Assembly: GCA_000711775.1 (NCBI GenBank)
Contig: ARYC01000469.1
Location: 1 to 64,000 of the forward strand
Length of the DNA: 64,000 bases
Source of the DNA: Oxytricha trifallax
Lineage: Eukaryota > Ciliophora > Spirotrichea > Sporadotrichida > Oxytrichidae
Direction: 5' to 3'
Of this stretch, positions 34,601 through 45,773 are shown piece by piece. Position 1 is the first letter of the stretch, and the number at the start of each line of letters is the position of its first letter. The position numbers and the translations under genes are program-made. The notes below the pieces were generated by a model that ran no database searches, was not told the DNA's origin, and saw only the letters and a program-made list of their open reading frames with translations.

Positions 34601-35041
34601 GTTTGTGTTTCTGAGCATATACCATGTTTGTGAAAAGCTTTGATAAGAAAGTCAACCTCATCATACACCTCTTTGAAAGTGCTCCAATTATATTATAGGG
34701 TAATTGATTTTTCTTGAGGTTTCAAAGTACCCAGAAAAGCTTTATCAGGAATGTTCTTCACAGAGCGCTAAAAATATTTCCAGATTGTATCTAACCCTTA
34801 AATGGGGTACGACTCGAAATGATCTGGGTTGTCTAAAATTATAATTAATACTCATTGTTTTCATAATATCATAATTACATTACTATTAATTGTCTGCATT
34901 CAGGAAATTTCTATTGAATAAGTATAAAAGACCTAAATTTAAAGCTTACACAATTTCTTTGGTTTCTCCCTCTGGTTTTTATATTTGATTTTTGTTGAAG
35001 CATGCATACTTAAAATCTTCTTTTGATTAGTTTATTCCCAT
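31608..35041 (-). CDS. long-chain acyl-CoA synthetase 3
   Basis: A third long-chain acyl-CoA ligase. ATG 35041 gives MGINQSKED, again a Gly2/Ser6 myristoylation-like start. Then come the block FLGTLKPQEKSI (about 34700-34740), IGIYAENRQSYITT, the canonical AMP-binding P-loop YTSGTTGEPKG (about 33775-33810), DDVYLSYVPLSHVYE, TGDVAMLLPNGS with IDRIKN (about 32140-32200) and a C-terminus with MKMMRHEAELKFKDTLNKI, ending at TGA 31608-31610. It shares more with synthetase 2 than with synthetase 1, for example FQELG near the C-terminus. IESs lie at about 32310-32620 (containing a MITE-like palindrome), 32870-33000, 33380-33620 and 34080-34400. The outer TBE ends 211 bp beyond its 3' end. Confidence 0.88.
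32346..32607. mobile_element. 262-bp palindromic MITE-like element inside an IES
   Basis: Two ~73-bp arms form a near-perfect inverted repeat: AAACCCCGTTTGTCAATTAA... (32346 on) and its complement ending ...TTAATTGACTAACGGGGTTT (32607), with about three mismatches. The arms flank a ~115-bp non-coding centre. The whole element lies between two in-frame MDSs of acyl-CoA synthetase 3, so it would be removed with the IES. No ORF; I see no clear target duplication. It differs from TBE ends, which begin with repeated C4A4. Confidence 0.8.
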
Positions 35042-35190
35042 CTTTACGGCTAAATCACAGACGTTTTTTCAATATAAATATATAATTTATTAATCTAGAT
35101 TCGTTTCGTTCTTTAAATATTACGTGTCTTATATAAGTTTTGGGTACGTAATAATGTTTTGTTTTATTTTCCTATTGAATAGCAAGATTT

Positions 35191-35990
35191 TCAATTAAAA
35201 ATAACAATTTTATTGTAATTACTTAATCCTGATACAGTTGGCGGCAGTTTATGAATCTTGCTTACAACTGATTTCAAATAAAATAACAAAATATAAAAAT
35301 CACAAGAGGTAAATTAACATCTTTAAGCTGAAATTTTGGTCCATTTTCACTTGACTATTTATGTAGTCTTTTAGATGATTCTAAAATTATAGGTTAAAAA
35401 GTAAAGAGTTTAAATTTACCTTAATCTATTGAAATGCTATCAACTTTTAGGTTTTTTACGAAAAAGTCATTCTCATCTTGGCTTTTTAAAATTGCTGAAC
35501 TTTTCAAGTCAGGTTTACTAAAAATTTTGGATTCATATCCTTGTTTTAATTACTTAGCAATTTCTTCTTATTTACTGTTACTATTCTAAAAATGAATTGA
35601 TTTGGTAAAAATTAAAATAAATTAGTAGTCTTTTATAATAAATCTGTTAGTTTCCAGTTTATTTAATAAATAAAAAAGGAAAAAACATCTTTTAAATAAA
35701 TATAAAATATAAAAAGTTATACATTAATAATTCGAGCTAAATTTGTGTTAGTTTCTCCTTAAAATAAATAGATTAGCTAAATTATGCCTTTTTCTTAAAA
35801 ATTCATATTTTATTAGCTACTAAAAAAGGTATAAATAAATAAGCTAATTTAATCATATCTTCATTTTTATAAGATATATTTATGATATTAATCACTTCTT
35901 ACTGAGCTGCTAAATGGGGATCTTAAAATTTATACAAATTAATATTTAATTTAAATGATTTTATTTTTTAAGGTTTTGTAATAAATTCCT
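35191..35990 (-). CDS. unrecognised small protein
   Basis: I do not recognise it. Coding-like minus-strand blocks: about 35870-35945 with YKFQDPHLAAQQEV; 35300-35590 with SKQEEIAKQLKQGYESKIFS and KPDLKSSAILKSQDENDFFV; and 35191-35270 with SVVSKIHKLPPTVSGL before TGA 35191-35193. The AT-rich gaps between them look like IESs. The start codon was not located. The protein is charged, with no membrane segment. Confidence 0.45.
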
Positions 35991-36329
35991 ATGAAGTAAA
36001 AATAATAATTTATTAAATGTTAAAAATAATATTTTATGCCAAAAAGGTTTTGGAATTTCGTAAATTTATAAAAATGCAATGCTAATTTAATTTATTTTGG
36101 GGACTACAAATACTTATGAATTAATATTTTGTTTGTGCTGATTCATTATAAAATAATAGTGCATAGTATAATGCTAAAATACTTAAAACATAACTTCATT
36201 AAAATTTTTATGGTATTGAATTTAAGCATAAATTTATTTACCTTAAATAAAAGCATATATAAAATATGTACTGCTAATTCACTAATTTTCAACAATTACT
36301 AATTCAAGTTTAAGATTTTATCTTCCCTA

Positions 36330-37378
36330 TCATTTTCTCTGCTATTTTAAGCATTCTAATTTTGCTAATTCTCCTAGCTTTCGAAGTGATGCTTCAATAG
36401 TATTTTGCGATTGGACTTCTTAAAACTCAACTTTGAATTGACCAAATTTTCAATCAATTTAGCCGAGGTGTCTGACTATTGAACAGTTTGATGCTACTTC
36501 TTAGCGGCTTTTCTCTTTTCTTAAATGATGCTTAGTTGGCCTGCCCCCGTTAAGAAATCTTTTGAAGTCTACCTGAAATGTTACTTTTAAGAGGTTTACC
36601 TAATATAGAGTTTATTCTAGATTTAATCTTAAGATTAGGATTGATCTTAATTCACAATAGTCTGATGATTTTATTGGTTGTTGTAAATAAACCCTAAGTC
36701 TATAAAGCTAAAAATAGCATTAGAATTCATAACTGAACGTTAAATTATGTAATAAATTCCCTAAGTTTATTGGAGAGCAGCTCCTGTATATTTCATTTAT
36801 TGTTATTACTTTGCTGACTTTTCAATCTCTTCAAGCTCTTAGATGTTTTACTTTTCCCCTATTTTTTCATACTAGTATATTCCTCTTTACTCACATATCT
36901 ATTTTAACTTTATGAGGCTCCTGTAATGCCATAAACAGTTTCCACAATTAGCTATTTTTGAGAATGTTTACGAGATTAGGGTTAATTTTAAGTGTGATTT
37001 ATATGAGCATTTTTATGTGGTATAAACTGGTATAGTAGTCCATAGTCGTTACAATTACTATTTTCATTTTTATCTTTAGTTGTTTTAATCTCAGAGTGAT
37101 ATATACAATTTCTTAATAATAAAGAGTTAAAAATATTCTAACTAGATAGGAAAAATACGCTTAAAATATCATGAAATTACTAATTGATATATTGAGCTCT
37201 TCTATCTTGAATTATGATTATACAAATTGAATTGTAACTGCCCTCCGATCTCATCTTTAAGTTGCTGATTTTGCTATGATTCCATATTTCTATCATTTTT
37301 TGAATTAGGTTATTGAGGTTTTCCTCTGATTAAGTTGAAATTACTACCCACTTAGAAGAATTGTTATTTTTACATCAT
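36330..37378 (-). CDS. unrecognised Asn/Gln/Lys-rich protein
   Basis: I do not recognise it. It starts at ATG 37378 (two Met codons) with NFNLIRGKPQQPNSKNDRN. A block at about 36820-37100 contains YHSEIKTTKDKNENSN and SMKKQGKSKTSKSLKRLKSQ. The C-terminal block has QFKVEFQEVQSQNTIEASLR and LGELAKLECLKQQRK before TGA 36330-36332. Frame changes near 36800 and 36460 imply IESs. A basic, low-complexity, probably disordered protein. Confidence 0.5.
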
Positions 37379-37783
37379 AAGCATCTTCATCTATATATTT
37401 TATTGTTATAATTTATTAATTAATTGATATTCTATAATTAGATAATATTAATGAGCTATATACTCTATCGACTATTAAACTTAATTTAATATTGCTTACA
37501 TAATTATCAATATAAATATTAGCATTTCTTTTTCTAAATATGTTAACATTTACATAAACAATTCTATGTTTAAATTAAATTTCTTAATCATTTAATTTTT
37601 ATTTACAAGTAGTAATAAATGGCAACGATTTATTAAATATAATTTATTTTTACCTAAATTAATAATTTAATATTAAATTCATAAATATCTGAGTAATATT
37701 ATCGAAATTATTTACTTTAACTTTTGTTAATTTATAAAACTCCAATTAATTTCTAATTATTTAAAATTAGCATTATTTTAAAA
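37379..37783. other. AT-rich divergent intergenic region
   Basis: Nearly pure A/T with no coding-like block; separates a minus-strand gene start from the SET-domain gene start. Presumably contains both promoters. Confidence 0.5.
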
Positions 37784-40700
37784 ATGAATTTAAATTTGGA
37801 CTTATTGCGAGTTTGCGAGACTCTAGAAAACTCAACTACTAATGATGAAGATAGAGGTAAGTTATTAATTAATTGTTAGATATATATCATAAAATTCAAC
37901 TTTATTCATTATATCTTTTAGATTTATTGACATTCATTCATCATGAGAAAACAAATAAGTTGAGATAACAAGAAAAATATGTAAATTTCTAAAAATGGCT
38001 TGAAGATAATGGAGTTTTACACCCAGGAGTAGATTATTTTTTTTATAATAACTCATACTTTTTAGTTTTAATATTAATTAAATATCCCATTATATAATAA
38101 ATTTAACTATCCTGTGGCATTTGGAAGATAGGGGTAATTAATTGGAATGGCAGCTAGGAAAGATATCCCACCCCAAAAAGCCTTTTTATTCGTGCCTCAG
38201 AGATTAATGATATCTGAAGTTACAGTCAGAAACTCAAAAATTGCGCCTTTACTCAGCAAACATCCAGAGATCTTCAAACACAATAAATTATATAATTCAT
38301 AAATAAAAACATAGAGTTGTTTATTATTATTGTTTGAATCTATTCAAAGACATTTTCCTTTTATATTTTCCAAGAAAATATATTGTAATTAACACCATTA
38401 AGATGCAGAGTATTTAGTAATTATAGCATTTGTATGGCATGAATTGATGAAAGGGGAAGCTTCGTTTTGGTATCCCTATTTCCAAATTATCAACTTAAGT
38501 GACTTGCCCATGCTCTGGTCAGATCAAGAGATATAAGAATTTCAAGATTAAGTCCTCTAAAAAGATATTTAAGACTACAAATTATAATTAATATCAAAAG
38601 GTATTAAGGTTAAATAACTATAAGCTGATAGAAATAGCTCTTTCATTTTATAAATATTAGATAAAACCATATAATTTTATGTGTTTTTACAAAGTGGAAT
38701 ACGAAAATGAATGGAAATTAGTGTATGAGGCATTCTCAAAAGACGAGACTTACGATGAATACTATCCTGGAATTTCTAATCTCGAAAATAAGGAAATGAT
38801 CAGAGCCTTCTATGATAGGGCTTATTAATCTGTAGTGACTAGGTGTTTTGGGTGGGGATTGCCTAAGACAAGTATGATACCTTTCGCAGATTGCATTAAT
38901 CACCATAATGTTGTAAACTATAATACAAAAATATTTTAAAATGATTAAATAGAGTTACCATTAATAATATCATATCCTTACTCCGAAATTCAATAAAAGA
39001 GCAATATAGAATATAAATAGCATTTTGTTATGATTTAATGTTGATTCGACATATGAATTAATTCACAAAGATTTCCATTAAGATATCAATAACAGGGAAC
39101 CCTAATATTCCGGTCCTAAGGAATATTACACCAGCTCAAAAATTGAAGGAGACTATTCAGATTTCTTCAACCTTATCAGCAGTTAATCTTCTAATCCATC
39201 ATCATCATAAGACACCACTATTTAACAATAAATTGAAAGCCAATCAGAGTATTAATAGTTACTTGGAGAGAGAAAGGAATGGCCAAAGAGAACACAAAAT
39301 CAAATGGATAAGGTTTACAGAAGGAGGCAAGTTGCTTCACTAAATATTAGCGAGTTCTAAGATAGCAAAAAGAGAGAAATCTGGGATGTGGATTACTTTT
39401 ATTATTATTTAAAGCTGTCTGGAATTATTTCTGGGGCTTAAGCCAGCCAGATATACAATTAGATATTCATACTTTATGTGGATTACTTAACGACTAGTGA
39501 CGAGGAGGATAATGACACTGAAGAAAGAAGACAGTTCTTCGTCCTTAATTTAAGTCAACTTTATTCATAATATATATATTCAGATAATTATTTATTATCC
39601 TCTGAAGACGAGTAAAAAGAATAGCAAGTACAAGATTTAAATGTCCCTAAGCACCATGATAAACCGAAGCAAAACAATTCAAAAAAGAGAAAACCCTAAC
39701 CAAAAGATGTTGTCTATAAATTAGTGGAACAAGATCCGGAGCTTTCCAAACGAGATCTACAAGCAAGGTTATTAAAGCTTAAAAATTGGAAAGAACAGTA
39801 CAAAAAATTCAACCAAGATAATGAGATATACGATGTCGATGAAGACTTCTCAAAGTGGTGGTCGTATTTCGATGATAAAGTTTACTATGCTATGGGTGCT
39901 AAGTTTAAAACATTCTATAGAAAAGGGGATTAACTTTTTAATTGCTATGGTCTAAGGAACAATCGATTCTTGATGATAAATTACGGATTTTGCCTAAGAA
40001 ACAACAAATATAATAGTTTAGGGTTCAAGGTGTTTGTCAATTACAAAAAAAATAACAACATTGCTTAATCTTAAGTACAAAAGTCGCCTATCAAATAATC
40101 CCCACCTAAGAAACCTCCAATCAAAGAAGAATCTAAAAATCTAAATAGTTCCGATGATTAAAATGACGAATTCGATAGTGAAAGCTCTTCAGAAGATGAC
40201 TAAGTACTGGAAGAATAAAAAACTAGTTAACATTAAAAGATTATAAGACTTAAACGAGAGAAGCTTTGCGAAGAGCTTCTACAATATCTCAGAGCAAACA
40301 TGATCTTCACTGACAAATTTAAAGAAAATCGAAGGATTTTGGCTTCTAGCCCAGTAGAGATCTAATTTGAATTACACATCATTTCAATCGCAATCAGTCT
40401 TCTTAGGAATATGCTCACTACTAAATACTCAACAACTTTAGGGGAGGATAAAGAATTAATGAGTGAAATACAGCATAGCGATAAATATAGGCTTAAATTG
40501 GCATTAATACATAGGATAAACTAGAAAGAGATACTTGCTGATTAGATTAAACTGCTGAGTATTTTACTCAGAATTTTAAGTAGGGTTTCCACTGGTATGC
40601 CTCTCAAGTAGGCTTATTGCATGAAAGTGGAAGATATAGAGGGTGGTGAAGCTCGTGGATATAGTGAATAAGATATTGTTATAAATAGAGTCAGGCTAAG

Positions 40701-40860
40701 AAAGTAAATTTATTAAAATAAATCACTTAAATTTATATTACTTTGAAAATTATGTTAATCCTTTCAGAAATGGGTTTACTTGAGAGAATTTAATTATTAT
40801 CAAACTTATTTCAAGAGATTAGATGTACTCTAACAAAAACAGGACTAGAATTAAAATTGA
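37784..40860 (+). CDS. SET-domain protein, SETD3/Rubisco-LSMT type, with split SET domain
   Basis: A probable protein (histidine or lysine) methyltransferase. ATG 37784 starts MNLNLDLLRVCETLEN. An intron (37857-37921, GTAAGT...TTTTAG, phase 1) and an IES near 38035-38110 precede the N-terminal SET part with VAFGRQGQLIGMAARKDIPP. The motif PFADCINHHN follows at about 38880-38912. Then comes a very long Gln/Ser/Lys-rich insertion (about 39000-39900), continuous when UAR is read as Gln. The second half of the SET knot resumes at about 39925 with KGDQLFNCYGLRNNRFLMIN and YGFCL. A C-terminal region extends to about 40700. The last intron candidate (GTAAAT...TTTCAG, 40704-40767) leaves the end ambiguous: TGA 40781-40783 or 40858-40860. 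Family members normally have only a few dozen residues between the two SET halves. Confidence 0.82.
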
Positions 40861-40973
40861 ATTGTTAGTTTATTTATTTGGAATGGTAATCTAATAAAAA
40901 GATGCTGCTAAAAAACTGTATTGTATATGCTCAATTTTTAAACTTTTGATGATTTAAATTAATAAATTTTAAA

Positions 40974-41344
40974 ATGATTGATAACAATAATTATCAACAT
41001 TAATAAGTGGACCTGAGCAACTACAGTTTAAGTAGAAATAAGTATCAGGTTTAGCCAAGTAAAGCGAATTGGATAGAGACTAATCAGGGAGATTTTGTGT
41101 TGCTGAAGTCTATCAGAACCTAGATTGATGTTAATAGGCCAGAGACCCTTCTAACAAAGTAGACTAGCCCAATTAACCAAGCATTTCTTATTAAAATAAA
41201 ATTAAAAAAAACATTCATGCTAATTTTATTGTACTGTTTTATCTAATTGAACTATAAATATTGAACTCAATTTATGTTATAAATTTAAAAATATAATTTG
41301 GTGGTTTTAATAAATAAAAAACTAAAGCATTTCAAATGCATTGA
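40974..41344 (+). CDS. 74-residue hypothetical protein
   Basis: I do not recognise it. ATG 40974 starts MIDNNNYQHQQVDLSNYS; the frame runs to TSPINQAF, where a 146-bp IES (41179-41324, pointer AAGCATTTC) is removed, and then QMH and TGA 41342-41344. The precise 9-bp pointer with an immediate stop after it supports a real small gene. Hydrophilic, Asn/Gln/Ser-rich, no membrane segment. Without IES removal the frame runs on into AT-rich sequence. Confidence 0.55.
41179..41324 (+). other. 146-bp IES with 9-bp pointer AAGCATTTC
   Basis: Direct repeats AAGCATTTC at 41179-41187 and 41325-41333 bound an AT-rich block in the small gene at 40974. Excision places a TGA stop three codons after the junction. 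Confidence 0.7.
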
Positions 41345-41823
41345 GCATATCCCAATCAAATAGAATAAAAGTATTTTAAAAACCAAAAATTCTTAGTGGA
41401 TAGGTAGTTTTTAGCAAAAGTTAAGGTTATGTGAAGCTTGTTCAAAAGTTTAACAACCAAAATCCAAGTAAAATTGAGGGAGTCCGGATTCTCACAATTA
41501 CGAAAATTAAATTAAAAAAGTTATTTAATAATTAACTTATCAAAACACTTTAAACACTATAAAAAGTAATTTATGCTACTTCTGTTTTTATCCTGCTTCC
41601 ATTTAAGTTTAAAACATTTATGTTCTCAATCAAATAATAGAAACATTTTACTTATGTATAAGTTTATCGAAGAAATTTTATTGATAATTCTTGCTTAAAA
41701 ACAAATTTGATAGTCTTAATTTTCTTTGACCAAAGCAAGAATTGTCGAAAATATACCATAATAACTAAACATTACTTATATAAGTAACCCTTACGTATTA
41801 AATCGTTTAATTTATTATTAATC

Positions 41824-43059
41824 ATGAATGCATTAAACTCCCAAACAGGATGGACCTTCTTGCCAAATAGTTAATAGCAGAACCAATCTTAAAACGAGTA
41901 ACAACAGAAGCTAAATGGACTAGGGAACTAACTAGTATATAAGGACGAAATAATGTTCTAGATTAAATTGGAAGTTGTTTCTCTAATAGACAAAAAGGTA
42001 TCTCAAAACCTCATGAAAGTAAATTTTATGGATAAAATACAGTCTATAATAGACCTCAACTAGAAGTTTACTAGTTCTAAAGTAATCGCCATTTATCAAG
42101 GAAGGCAATTGGATTTACAGAAGACTTTCATAGAAGAAAACATACCGAATTTGGCAAAGATTTTACTTACTGGCCTCGTTGAAATGGAAGAGGTCATATT
42201 TTAATCTGAACATAGCCAACTAAGAAAATTTAGAAGGTTTTCAGATGTAAGGAATGGCGATAGCTGGTATATAGGCAGAGAGAGGTGGGATGCTTTGGTG
42301 TTTCAACCGAATTAGAATGTGAGAGTGTATGGAATTGGATTGTTTGAACCTTTTCCGAATGGGACTTCATTTCAGTTGGGGTATAAGTATCACGTGGAAG
42401 ATCATGAAGGCAATAATCTATTTTCAAGCGAGATGATAGAAGAATAAGTTAACTGTCCTCTCCCTTTAAAAATAGGTGTTTTAAATAAGTATTTTATATT
42501 TGTCAGTTATTCTGATAACCATATTGACTTTAATTTTATATCACCTAACGAGCCATTAAGTGAAGAAAACTAATCAATATTAGACATTGAAAGCCATATA
42601 ATCTGGTATAAATTTCAAAGTATATCTCAATCCCAAGGTATTACAGTTCGTGCAAATTAGAGATTCAATGTTCAAACTTGGATGAGCGGCGATCGATGCT
42701 ACTATTCAGAAACCGGGGAGGGATACGCAAACATTCAATTAAATGAAGATATGGGTTTGTTTAGAATTAGTGACTCACAATACTGCTCTAATAGCACCAG
42801 AGTAAATAGAGAAAAATAAATAATTGGAAAAATTTTAAAGCATTATTCCAATTACTGGTTTTATTTATTGCTTAGATTATCCTTTATGGTAATTTTTAAT
42901 TTAATTTTTATTAAAAAATATCAATTAACTAGGAATCATTAAATTTTCAAAAATTGTCGTTTATAAAAACTTATTTTTTTAAAGAATTATTTCAAACCAT
43001 AATTAACTCTACAACATACTTACATGAAATATATTTATTATTATTTGAATAAAATATGA
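41824..43059 (+). CDS. PHR-domain protein with possible ubiquitin-like N-terminus
   Basis: Starts MNALNSQTGWTFLPNSQQQQ at 41824 and stays open to TGA 43057-43059. Residues about 45-115 resemble a ubiquitin-like fold (IAIYQGRQLDLQKTF, then ENIPNLAKILL). From about residue 130 there is a PHR (PAM/Highwire/RPM-1) domain: SWYIGRERWDALVFQPNQNV, VYGIGLFEPFPNG and, in its C-terminal half, ITVRANQRFNVQTWMSGDR and DMGLFRISDSQYCSNSTRV with the closing REKQIIGKIL. PHR domains occur in BTBD and MYCBP2-type E3 components; here no BTB or RING is visible. The true C-terminus is probably near 42840 (IIGKILKHYS); the rest is AT-rich and may be UTR or IES. No introns are needed for the domain. Confidence 0.75.
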
Positions 43060-43403
43060 GAAAATGATGAAACTATTTAATAGTTAACATTGAATTATTC
43101 ACTAAATAATTTTTAATTTAGCAATAAAATAGAGGAATATTACCAGGTATATTATATACGATTTAGGCTTGAGACATCTTTATTAAAATATAGAGAACAC
43201 TAAAAGACTTTTTGACTTGAATACTTTTTATTTAATAAATCAACTTAATAATTAGTAATTATTGTAAGGTCTATTCCGTGATTTCAATTATATCAATTCT
43301 TAATCACTTAAAATTCTTGAGGTTCTATGAACTTATGAGTTCATTCCCTTGTGAATTTGAAAGTTTCGTATTTTGTGACAAACCTCTCTCTTTCTTTACC
43401 TTG
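43060..43403. other. AT-rich convergent intergenic region
   Basis: Between the ends of the PHR gene (+) and the RING gene (-). No coding-like block or RNA seen. Confidence 0.5.
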
Positions 43404-45556
43404 TCATTTTAAGAATTTTAGCTCTATTACTGTTTCTTCAATTAATCTATATAAAGTTATTTACAAATAGAAGTATGAATTACTTTTGATTTCTTTCTCG
43501 TCATCTTGATTTTAATCATAAATTATGCATTAATAACATGGCTGTATTTATACATAGAAATAATTATTTAATGTATATTGATTAAGTGGGAATATCTGAT
43601 TCTTTCTAGTTCTCCCTCTGCAAGTTGGGCACTCCAAAGTTTTCTCAAGCCACATAAGCCAGCAATTCAAGCATGCCACATGTTTGCATTTAGACACATG
43701 CAAGTTACTACAAAAATACATATAAACCAACTCAAATTATTTTGAGCTTACTTCGTGTCGTAACATATGCAGCAAGTGATTTTACTATCATCGTCATCTT
43801 CGTCGAGTATATTTTAGCTCTTTTGATTGGATTCCTCATCATCACAATTTATTTGCAAAATAGGATTCTGGAGTATTTTAGCTTGAGCTGCTTCCTTTGC
43901 TTTTTTCTTCTCCAATTCTTCTTACCTACAATTAAGATTATCTTAGATTTATTCATTATCAAGATTTGACGAATTTTCAGTTAAACCACTATCAGGTTCA
44001 AGTTTAATCAAAACATTTAGAGGCAATTAATTTTATAAGTTTTCAGACAAGTTTTCTTCTACTTTTATAGTTTCATTTTTGTCTGAAAATTCTGATTTAA
44101 TTTGATTGCTTGGAATGTTTGAATTAAGTTAAACTTGATTTTGAATCTGACTTTTGTTCTTTGAAATATATTGATTTTTGGCAAAGAATTGCTTTTTGGA
44201 AAATAAATTGAATTATTACTTTTAAGCTTGCTCTTTCTGCTCTTTATATACTTGAGCTAAAGCACTAGTTCTTGTAATGGGTTTTGTGGGTGGGTACTAT
44301 TCTTCATAAAGAGCTAAGAATTATCTCATGAGGGTTCTATAGCTTTCTCTCTGTGATCTATGGATATAGATTCCAGTATCAATCACTAATCTGCGCTTAA
44401 TGTCATAATGTTCACAGGGAGGAGTTAACATTTGATTGAAAAGGGCTTGTTTTGCATTTGGGTTTGGGAGCTTTGCAAAAAGAGTGGCCTAAAAAATGAT
44501 GAAATTGTCATAAAAATCTTACATCAATTTTAGCACAAAAAAAGATTGAGATTAGCTCTAAAGTGAACTCATCCATCTTATCGAATTTATTGTCCTTCAA
44601 TTTTTTAATTGCATCCTTCATTCTTAGCTAGTCCTCTTAATTAAGGACTTCAGAGACTTCTTGTAGATATAGTAAGGGAATTTTGTCAGTTTAAATATTG
44701 CTAGGTTTTCCACCATTTTGCTTGTTCTGTTTTTTCTCTTCAAAATTTCTCTTATATTAACTGTTGGTCCTGACCTATTGCAATAGCTTATAGTGCTCTG
44801 GATCATATTAGAACTTTTGGCTATTTTATGTATTACTGTATGAACTTTGTTAACCAGGCTATTAACTAGACTATGTGTCAATCAACACCTCTCCTGATGG
44901 TTGTAATGATTGATTTTTGTTCTGATTAGTGTTTGATTTCTGACCAGTTCGGTTCTAACCTATTGTAAATTCATTGTTGCTACTTCCGCTCATACTTCGC
45001 TATTTACCCCCAATCATACCTAAGCTTTATTACTCTTGTGATTCAACACTCTAATTTGGCTACTGGGCAGTATTACTCTAAGCCTATCTGTTTTAATTCC
45101 AATTATTGTATTGCCTTCTCTTAGACCCATTATTATAGTACATATTCATTCCCACACCTATCTTCTCAGCATCATTATCTTGCTGCTGCTTTTTAAACTC
45201 TTCATATTTTCTCTTTTTTTCGTTTTTATAGAACTGGCGCTTCACTAGGTCGTAAGTCCTGTTTGGTCTGATGTTTTTCCAAGTCACGTTTTCCTCGTCG
45301 ATTGGTGCTGGGAGGCGACGCTCTTCCTTCTTTGGTTTTAAACCAAAGAAGCCATCTAAAATTATGTAGATTAAGATTTTTTATTTTAAAGTTGATAGAA
45401 ATCTACTTCGTATAAAATTATTCAGATAAATTGGATTTAAAAATATGTACAACGATTCCATAAAATTGTATTCTCAAAATGTCTTTGATATTATTTTGCA
45501 GAGTTAAAAATGACTTTTATGAAAATAGTGAACTTACCATCTTCTTTCTTCTCCAT
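43404..45556 (-). CDS. RING-finger protein, C-terminal C3HC4
   Basis: A probable E3 ubiquitin ligase. ATG 45556 (MEKKED) is followed by an intron (45356-45537, GTAAGT...TTTTAG). Then come FFGLKPKKEERRLPAP and TWKNIRPNRTYDLVKRQFYK, a Gln/Asn-rich linker, a helical block with VNKVHTVIHKIAKSSNM and KRRLVIDTGIYIHRSQRE, an acidic patch DEDDDDSK, and a RING at about 43790-43600. The RING has the first pair CCICYD, an IES, then SKCKHVACLNCWLMWLE and ECPTCRGRTRK. The Cys/His pattern is complete. After the RING the frame stays open to TGA 43404-43406. The IES inside the RING lies between the two zinc-ligand halves (about 43690-43750). Target unknown. Confidence 0.75.
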
Positions 45557-45773
45557 GTTAAATTTTTATAAAATTCAATCTTAAACTTATTTCCCTCCAA
45601 ATTAATTATTAATTATAAACTACCTTATAATTATGAATAAATATTTGGATTAATTTGTAAATATTAGAAAATCTATTTTATTAGGCAATATTACTATTCT
45701 GTTTCACATAAATACTTAAATTCTATGAAATTCTCTCTCTTTATTTCTTATATATTACTTATATTTTCAAAAA

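Noticed and set aside
39143..39343. ORF of 66 residues in the standard code inside the SET gene
   Set aside because: It is a shadow frame. Under the ciliate code a longer Gln/Ser-rich frame runs through this region continuous with the flanking SET-gene blocks.
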